Below are positions 1-4,581 of a DNA stretch of 5,659 nt, piece after piece. The DNA is taken from contig CAYIAN010000034.1 of assembly GCA_964361435.1 (NCBI GenBank), positions 1-5,659 of the forward strand, written 5' to 3'. The notes under the pieces are model-generated. The model was not told the DNA's origin. It saw only the letters and a program-made list of their open reading frames with translations, and searched no databases. A program made the position numbers and the translations under genes. This stretch comes from GWA2-46-10 sp964361435. GTDB lineage: Bacteria > Patescibacteriota > Minisyncoccia > UBA6257 > Colwellbacteraceae. Within the stretch, counting starts at the first letter, position 1. Each line of letters begins with the position of its first letter.

Positions 1-479
1 ATACCCAAGTTACCAACTCATCCAAAATCTTTGTTACTCCGCTTTCATTACTCAGCACTCCCTTAACTGTCACTGAAAAGATCCCAGGAGAAGGCTTTGA
101 AGTTTCGTTGTCACAACCAGCAAGTAGGGATATCGCTTTTGATTGGCTTTTAATTAGAACATACGGCGGAGAAGAAAATGAAACTTCGGAAGAGATAGAG
201 GATACACCCGCTTCATTAACAGAAGAGTTCGGGGGAGAAACTTCACCTGAGAATGTTTCTATAGAGGAGATATTGCCAACCCAAAATATTGACGAACCAT
301 CTTTGAACGTTGGGGAAAATCCTGTTGAGGGTGGAATTGAAGAGTCCATAGAGCCTGCACCAGAGAGCAACATTGAGGTCACAGAATCAATTCCTGAGGT
401 AGAAAATTCGATACCAGAGAGTCCGCCCCAAGATGAACCGGCGGAAGTAAAGGGCGAAGAAAGTAGCACACAAGAATAA
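1..479 (+). CDS. 3' end of surface-type protein with acidic C-terminal tail (5' partial)
   Basis: The reading frame is already open at the left edge (codons from position 3) and ends at TAA 477-479, so the start lies outside the window; the TTG at 108 is an ordinary internal codon. About 56 residues of a folded domain are visible, with 'SKIFVTP', 'EKIPGEGFEVSL' and 'DIAFDWLLI'. I associate this pattern with the C-terminal beta domain of repetitive CPR surface or fibre-like proteins, from memory and not by search. From position 171 the last 102 residues are low complexity: 29 Glu, 3 Asp, 12 Pro, one Lys and no Arg, so strongly negative and probably disordered. No sortase motif or membrane helix follows, so the visible end gives no anchor. 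The next gene starts 4 bp downstream, which suggests co-transcription. Function is unknown; extracellular location is inferred. Confidence 0.8.
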   Translation, partial: TQVTNSSKIFVTPLSLLSTPLTVTEKIPGEGFEVSLSQPASRDIAFDWLLIRTYGGEENETSEEIEDTPASLTEEFGGETSPENVSIEEILPTQNIDEPSLNVGENPVEGGIEESIEPAPESNIEVTESIPEVENSIPESPPQDEPAEVKGEESSTQE

Positions 480-483
480 AAAC

Positions 484-948
484 ATGGAAAACATACTAAA
501 TCTAAAAAGAAACAAAAGAGAGAGCGCTGAAGAGGGAATGGGCAGGGCGAGAAGAAAGTCTGGGGTTAAGAGTCTGTTGAAAAACGCATTGATTCTCATG
601 GTTGCTGGAGCGGTGGTGATTTTTGGATATGTAGCCATAGCGATTCCAAGAGACTGGCAGGCAGTGTTTTTGACTAATGACCAGGTGTATTTTGGCCATT
701 TGGCGTACTGGCCACTACGCTCTACAGCCACACTAAAAGACGTTTACTACCTACAGGTAGCCCAATCTTTACAGCAACAAAGTGGTAAAGATGACGAGCC
801 AGGGATTGAGATTGTGAAGCTAGGGAACGAGATCCATGGACCCAAAGATTTGATGATTATCCCCAAAGGTCAAATTCGTTTTTGGGAGAACCTCAAGAAA
901 GATTCCATTGTAATGAGATCAATCTTAGAGGCCGAGAAAACGAGATAG
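484..948 (+). CDS. Single-pass membrane protein of unknown function, CPR-type conserved hypothetical
   Basis: The 154-residue product has a basic N-terminus (about residues 1-33, rich in Lys/Arg), one hydrophobic helix at about 35-54, and a roughly 100-residue hydrophilic domain. The positive-inside rule puts the N-terminus in the cytoplasm and the domain outside. The domain carries 'AVFLTNDQVYFG' (60-71), 'LKDVYYLQ' (84-91), 'KLGNEIHGP' (112-120) and 'FWENLKKD' (133-140). I recall this signature from many CPR hypothetical proteins of similar size; no activity is known to me and no catalytic motif is visible. ATG 484 is preferred because it lies just after the upstream stop; ATG 538 (residue 19) is a possible alternative with a purine-rich AGAGGGA directly before it. 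The next gene begins 5 bp after the stop. It has no cysteines. Confidence 0.85.
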   Translation: MENILNLKRNKRESAEEGMGRARRKSGVKSLLKNALILMVAGAVVIFGYVAIAIPRDWQAVFLTNDQVYFGHLAYWPLRSTATLKDVYYLQVAQSLQQQSGKDDEPGIEIVKLGNEIHGPKDLMIIPKGQIRFWENLKKDSIVMRSILEAEKTR

Positions 949-953
949 AATAG

Positions 954-2294
954 TTGAACCAATCTGCTAAATATCATGGGGGTCTAGTAAAGTCCTCTTT
1001 TGCCGTTACGCTTTGGGGGATAACTGTCTTTTGTGTACTCAACAGTTGGATGCCTATTGCCAGCGCAGATGATTACACTAGTACCAACTTTATTTCCCGC
1101 AACCCTGTTTTTAGTGTTTTTGGGAATAGAGCAACTTCTACGAGTTTTGAACAATTTAATGCCGGTGGCCAAACAATTACCGGTATATCTTCCAGTGCCA
1201 GCTTTGAGCTACGTTCCGGATTTCTTTACTTCGATGAAAGATACGAACCAAAATCTCAGAACTGGCGATGGTATGATGACGAAACCAATGAAACACCAAC
1301 AAGTGATCTAGCTGCAGAGAATGTTGCCCCAACCAGCATTACTGACAACAATAAAATTAAATTGCGTTTGACTCTCAAAGATACAGTAGACATCACTGGC
1401 ACAAATATAAAATTCAAACTGCAATTCTCTGAGAATTCTGATTTCTCCTCTGGCGTAAATGATGTGGTGGAAATTGGAAGCTGTACGGGGAGCTCCCTGT
1501 GGTGTTACGCAGACGGAGTAGATGCTGACAACGCCACCATCACAACCGGCGTTATTACGGACTCAACGGCGCTTGGAACTCACAACGAATCTGGTGTCAG
1601 TGCGAGTACTTTTGATCCACCAGCCGATGCCTCTACTGAATTTGAATTTACAATCAAAGCTTCCGGGGCGGCGATCAACACCACCTATTTCTTTAGAGCC
1701 TACAACGTGACGGACAATGTGGCGGTTGCCAAAAATGTGGGAGAAACTTATCCGAGTCTTACTACCCAAGGCACAACCCTTTCCTTTACTGTGGGAGGAT
1801 TGAGCTCTGGTACCACCACCGAAGGAGTGACAACAGACGTGACTACTACTCCAACCTCAGTGGCCCTTGGAAGCCTAACTTTCGATGCTCAGATAGATGC
1901 CGCTCAACGCCTAACAGTGAGTACTAATGCGGCTAACGGGTACAAAGTGCTTGCCTATGAAAGGCAACCGCTACAAAGAAGTGGAGGAGTGCAGATAGAT
2001 CCGGTGACTGGTACCAACAACAGTCCTTCCGCTTGGGCTACTGGGTGTACGGGTACTGCTTATGGGTGTTACGGCTATCACTCAGGTGACAATTTACTCG
2101 AGGGGGGATCTACCAGATTTTCTGTAGATGATACTTATGCCCAATTTGCGGGTACTAGCGAGGAAGTCGCCTACAATTCTGGCGCGATTGAAAACGACAT
2201 CAACGACATAGTTTATAAGGTTAAGATAACTAACCAGCAGGCAGCCGGGCAGTATAGCAGCAACGTCGTCTATATCGTAGTGCCAGTGTTCTAA
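954..2294 (+). CDS. Secreted surface protein with C-terminal WxL-like domain
   Basis: The 446-residue product starts at TTG. An in-frame TAG lies directly before it (951-953), and the next in-frame ATG (1050, residue 33) would remove the signal peptide, so TTG is the only sensible start. Signal peptide 1-38, probable cleavage ASA|DD. An N-terminal block contains 'NPVFSVFGN' (50-58) and 'FELRSGFLYF' (84-93), followed by 'NWRWYDDETNETPT' (103-116), a module I have seen in CPR secreted proteins. A beta-rich middle domain follows at about 120-270. The C-terminal domain (about 275-446) has 'TTDVTTT', 'LTVSTNAANGYKV' and a final strand 'AGQYSSNVVYIV'. It resembles a WxL domain with Y-x-V at both motif positions, and is shared with the gene at 4582. 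The mature protein has only four cysteines, in two CTG-x4-CY loops (177/184 and 365/372). There is no membrane anchor or sortase signal. Cell-wall or partner binding through the C-terminal domain is inferred. Confidence 0.9.
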   Translation: MNQSAKYHGGLVKSSFAVTLWGITVFCVLNSWMPIASADDYTSTNFISRNPVFSVFGNRATSTSFEQFNAGGQTITGISSSASFELRSGFLYFDERYEPKSQNWRWYDDETNETPTSDLAAENVAPTSITDNNKIKLRLTLKDTVDITGTNIKFKLQFSENSDFSSGVNDVVEIGSCTGSSLWCYADGVDADNATITTGVITDSTALGTHNESGVSASTFDPPADASTEFEFTIKASGAAINTTYFFRAYNVTDNVAVAKNVGETYPSLTTQGTTLSFTVGGLSSGTTTEGVTTDVTTTPTSVALGSLTFDAQIDAAQRLTVSTNAANGYKVLAYERQPLQRSGGVQIDPVTGTNNSPSAWATGCTGTAYGCYGYHSGDNLLEGGSTRFSVDDTYAQFAGTSEEVAYNSGAIENDINDIVYKVKITNQQAAGQYSSNVVYIVVPVF

Positions 2295-2299
2295 GACCC

Positions 2300-3340
2300 A
2301 TGAGAAAAAAATACACGATAAAAACATTACTTCTACTGGGCATATTTTCTGTTGCAATATCCCCGCATGCTTGGGCTCAAGACGCTAATACCTTTCTCGA
2401 CGTTAAGCCGGTGGTGATCGATGAAAAAGCCAAAGCGAGAGATATTATTCCCGGAGGCATTTCCGTTACTAATAGGGCAAACTACAAAATGAATATTTAT
2501 GCTTTTGTTAATAATGTGAACCCGGAAGAGGGTGAGGAAAAATTTCTTGATCCATCCAAAGCAGACCACTCAAGTTCCCTAGCTAATTGGATTGAGTTTC
2601 CAAGGGGTGTCATTGAACTATTACCGGGAGAAACTAAAAAAATAGATTTTGAGATTAGAGTTAACCTCAACGCAAAACCAGGAATATATCACGCAACTAT
2701 TGCTTTTGCTAGTGGCCCTACTCGAGATGCAGCCGAGTTGAAAATGATTAGTGCACCATCGGTTATGGTGAATGTTGAAGTCAAAGAAGACATTAAAGAA
2801 GTGCTTCAGCTTAGCAAGTTCAAAACGAATAAAAGACTTTTTATGAGTGGCCCTATCGATTTATCTTATGAATTGAAAAATGAAGGCAATAGAGAAGTTA
2901 ATGCTACGGGGGAAATTAGGATTTACGACAAAAGCGGCAAAGAAATAACCTCTCTCGACTTCGACAAGGATGCAACCGTTGATGTGGGTACAGCAAATGT
3001 TTTGAGTTCAACTTGGGATCAAATTAAGGGTTTTGGGCAGTATAAGGCGGTGTTAGACTTAAGGTATGGAGAGGGTGGAAAAAGCTCAGTTCAAGACACA
3101 ATTACCTTCTGGTATCTGCCATGGCAATTACTTGTCTCAGCGGTGGCCTTAGTGCTTTTTTCCACAGTGTTAATCCCACTTTTCGCCTATAGGAGGAGGT
3201 TGGATAAGGGTCACGAGGCGGTATCGGGGGATTCGTCTGAACGAGGAGTGAAATCGGTAGCAAATGGCCCAGTAGGGGGTGGGTTAAGTCATCGGGTAAT
3301 AGATTTACGTAAATATCATGAGAATCGTACCCATCAATAG
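2300..3340 (+). CDS. WxL-interacting-protein-like membrane-anchored protein (DUF916/DUF3324-like), copy 1
   Basis: The 346-residue product has a signal peptide (1-26, AWA|QD), two Ig-like beta domains, one C-terminal helix (about 275-297), a stop-transfer 'YRRR' and a cytoplasmic tail of about 49 residues. Domain 1 (about 30-160) ends with 'NWIEFPRGVIELLPGETKKI' (96-115) and 'PGIYHATIAF' (127-136), the pattern expected of DUF916: W-I, then pG-E-T, an F-x-I-x-V strand and pG-x-Y-x-a-x-I. Domain 2 (about 168-265) has 'LKNEGNREVNATGEI' (192-206), matching a DUF3324-like fold. 'TFWYLPW' sits directly before the helix. In Firmicutes this architecture belongs to WxL-interacting proteins, which bind wall and WxL partners outside the cell. 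It lies 5 bp after a WxL-like protein gene and overlaps the next, related gene. Assignment rests on motif and architecture, not a profile hit. No cysteines and no clear Shine-Dalgarno motif. Confidence 0.88.
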   Translation: MRKKYTIKTLLLLGIFSVAISPHAWAQDANTFLDVKPVVIDEKAKARDIIPGGISVTNRANYKMNIYAFVNNVNPEEGEEKFLDPSKADHSSSLANWIEFPRGVIELLPGETKKIDFEIRVNLNAKPGIYHATIAFASGPTRDAAELKMISAPSVMVNVEVKEDIKEVLQLSKFKTNKRLFMSGPIDLSYELKNEGNREVNATGEIRIYDKSGKEITSLDFDKDATVDVGTANVLSSTWDQIKGFGQYKAVLDLRYGEGGKSSVQDTITFWYLPWQLLVSAVALVLFSTVLIPLFAYRRRLDKGHEAVSGDSSERGVKSVANGPVGGGLSHRVIDLRKYHENRTHQ

Positions 3341-4337
3341 AAATATTGGGAAAATTTTGATCGGGTTCATCTCTTCTATTTTGATTTTACCTCACATTTT
3401 TTTGGTAAGTGCGGTAGAAGAGCGGGTGGGTTTGACGTTTAGTATTGCGCCACCTGTTTTTAAAATAGCCTTGAGCCCCGGAGACACTTGGTCGAGTTCT
3501 ATAAAAATAATTAATGCAAATTCTAATGAAATAACATTCAATGCATCAATCATGGATTACGATGCTGTTCCAGGAGAAGAGAGTGGGGGAAATTTAATTT
3601 TCAACCAAAATAATTTTTTAAGCGATACTACGCCAGCGGATTGGGTGCAGTTAGATCAATCGGGAAATTTGGGAGTGAAATCACAATCAAGCGCAGACAT
3701 TCCATTTACTATAAAAATTCCGGAAGACTCATCTCCGGGAGAATATTTTGTTGCCATCGTAGTGAGTGATGAATCAGTGATAATTAATAAGGACGATGTT
3801 GCCCTAAGAGTATCGGGTGCTGTTGCATCTATTTTATATATAAGAGTAAATGGTGAAGTCATTGAAAGTGGATCGATCAGAGAATTTTCTACAGATAGAT
3901 TTATTTATAAAGATCCGGATATTACATTTACCCTAAGAATTCAAAATGATGGAAACGTTAGTCTCAGGCCAGAGGGGACTATTGCCATTTTCAATTTTTT
4001 AGGAGAGAAGGTAGATGAGTTGCAACTTGTCAGAGCCGATGATTTTGGAAGTATTCTGCCTAAAAGCATAAGAGAATACGTCGTCCGAGGCGGAGAAGAC
4101 AAGGATATATTTAAAGGAGGGCTCTATAGCGCTGAGGTAGAAATAGGCTTCGGCGGGGAAACTAAGCTCAGCGATGAGGCCTCTTTGCGCTTTTGGGTGC
4201 TGCCTATTACCTCCTGGGCAGTGATATTTTTAGTAGTCCTTGTCTTTGGGTTTTTCCTTTGGTGGTTAGTTGGAAAGTATACGGTTACTATTTTAAGACG
4301 TGAAGTTAGAGAACTCCGCAATTGGCTCAATCACTAA
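3318..4337 (+). CDS. WxL-interacting-protein-like membrane-anchored protein, copy 2
   Basis: The 339-residue product is a diverged paralogue of the preceding gene. Signal peptide 1-32 (VSA|VEE). Domain 1 (about 37-175) has 'SIAPPVFKIALSPGDTW' near its start, then 'DWVQL' (108-112), an 'IPFTIKIPEDSSPGEYFVAI' strand pair (128-147) and 'ILYIRV'. Domain 2 (about 180-290) has 'LRIQNDGNVSLRPEGTI' (206-222), the counterpart of the N-x-G-N loop of copy 1. 'RFWVLP' (291-296) precedes a helix at about 297-318, then a short basic cytoplasmic tail 'RREVRELRNWL' that may be an amphipathic helix; copy 1 has a longer, different tail. The opening 'PxxxxxxLxPGdt' is the classic start of a DUF916-type Ig domain. 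ATG 3318 lies inside the end of copy 1 (23-bp overlap, other frame), suggesting translational coupling. Extracellular partner binding is inferred. No cysteines. Confidence 0.88.
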   Translation: MRIVPINRNIGKILIGFISSILILPHIFLVSAVEERVGLTFSIAPPVFKIALSPGDTWSSSIKIINANSNEITFNASIMDYDAVPGEESGGNLIFNQNNFLSDTTPADWVQLDQSGNLGVKSQSSADIPFTIKIPEDSSPGEYFVAIVVSDESVIINKDDVALRVSGAVASILYIRVNGEVIESGSIREFSTDRFIYKDPDITFTLRIQNDGNVSLRPEGTIAIFNFLGEKVDELQLVRADDFGSILPKSIREYVVRGGEDKDIFKGGLYSAEVEIGFGGETKLSDEASLRFWVLPITSWAVIFLVVLVFGFFLWWLVGKYTVTILRREVRELRNWLNH

Positions 4338-4445
4338 ATAAAATACAGTAAAAATTACTCAATAGAATAGTGTTTTCCCCAGTTTAAATGCAGGTTTTAC
4401 CATGTGTTGCCAACTACTTATCCACATTTGAGGTCGTTTAACCTA
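4338..4445 (+). other. Intergenic stretch before the candidate promoter; no gene, no clear terminator
   Basis: This 108-bp stretch holds no open reading frame of note. The only hairpin near the upstream stop is a 5-pair AT stem (4347-4359, AGTAA/TTACT) with no following T-run, so there is no convincing intrinsic terminator and read-through from the upstream operon into the gene at 4582 is possible. The DnaA-box-like 9-mer is inside this stretch. Confidence 0.5.
4418..4426 (+). promoter_or_regulatory. DnaA-box-like 9-mer
   Basis: TTATCCACA is an exact match to the strong DnaA box consensus. It lies 19 bp before the TATAAT at 4446, and its TCCACA end occupies the area where a -35 element would be sought. 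An AT-rich run (about 4437-4456) follows. A second, poorer match (TTTTCCCCA, one mismatch) lies at 4372-4380. One exact box does not make an origin, and no dnaA, dnaN or other replication gene is present. It could be a regulatory DnaA site for the downstream gene or chance. Confidence 0.3.
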
Positions 4446-4451
4446 TATAAT
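4446..4451 (+). promoter_or_regulatory. Candidate -10 element for the gene at 4582
   Basis: TATAAT is a perfect sigma-70-type -10 hexamer in the only long gap of the window. No good -35 is present at 16-18 bp; the best partial match is TCCACA (4421-4426, 4 of 6) at a long 19-bp spacing. The predicted start would be near A4458, only four bases before the first paired base of the candidate leader structure. That agreement supports the call, but the sequence is AT-rich and no transcript data exist. Confidence 0.45.
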
Positions 4452-4457
4452 TAATCT

Positions 4458-4581
4458 AGAGGTTCGATTTGTAGCCAAATTGTCTTTGTAAAATCGGAAA
4501 GATACGGTTGCAGTAGCGAGATGGCTTAGTAAATCGGACATCAATAAATGGTCGATCGGTAAAAGTAAACAAGAAACAATA
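4458..4581 (+). promoter_or_regulatory. Structured 5' leader candidate, class not recognised
   Basis: About 124 bases lie between the predicted transcription start and the ATG. Hand folding gives nested helices: P1 4462-4470 with 4531-4539 (9 pairs, one G-U), P2 4473-4477 with 4522-4526 (AGCCA/TGGCT), and inside them two hairpins, P3 4481-4487 with 4498-4504 (7 pairs, 10-base loop) and P4 4508-4511 with 4516-4519 (AGTA loop). Together they form a three-way junction. The 3' part (4540-4581) is unpaired and A-rich. The 5' strand of P1 has two other possible partners, 4491-4498 and, as a small hairpin, 4476-4482, so a switch is conceivable. I compared it by memory with the c-di-GMP-I (GEMM) motif and did not find a match. 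The fold was picked by eye without energies or covariation. Confidence 0.33.

Noticed and set aside
273..287. LPTQN in the acidic tail, similar to a sortase signal
   Set aside because: It is not LPxTG or NPQTN, and no hydrophobic segment or basic tail follows.
387..731. Antisense 114-residue frame
   Set aside because: It overlaps the ends of two tightly packed + strand genes and shows no recognisable motif.
4347..4359. AGTAA/TTACT hairpin after the operon as a terminator
   Set aside because: Only five mostly AT pairs with a 3-base loop and no T-run.
4338..4460. Replication origin
   Set aside because: Only one exact DnaA box and one weak match, and no replication genes nearby.
4458..4545. 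c-di-GMP-I (GEMM) riboswitch
   Set aside because: It shares a branched shape, but the conserved GEMM purine and tetraloop motifs I remember are not present.
4548..4562. Four-codon upstream frame (ATG GTC GAT CGG TAA) in the leader
   Set aside because: Too short to separate from chance, with no ribosome-binding signal.
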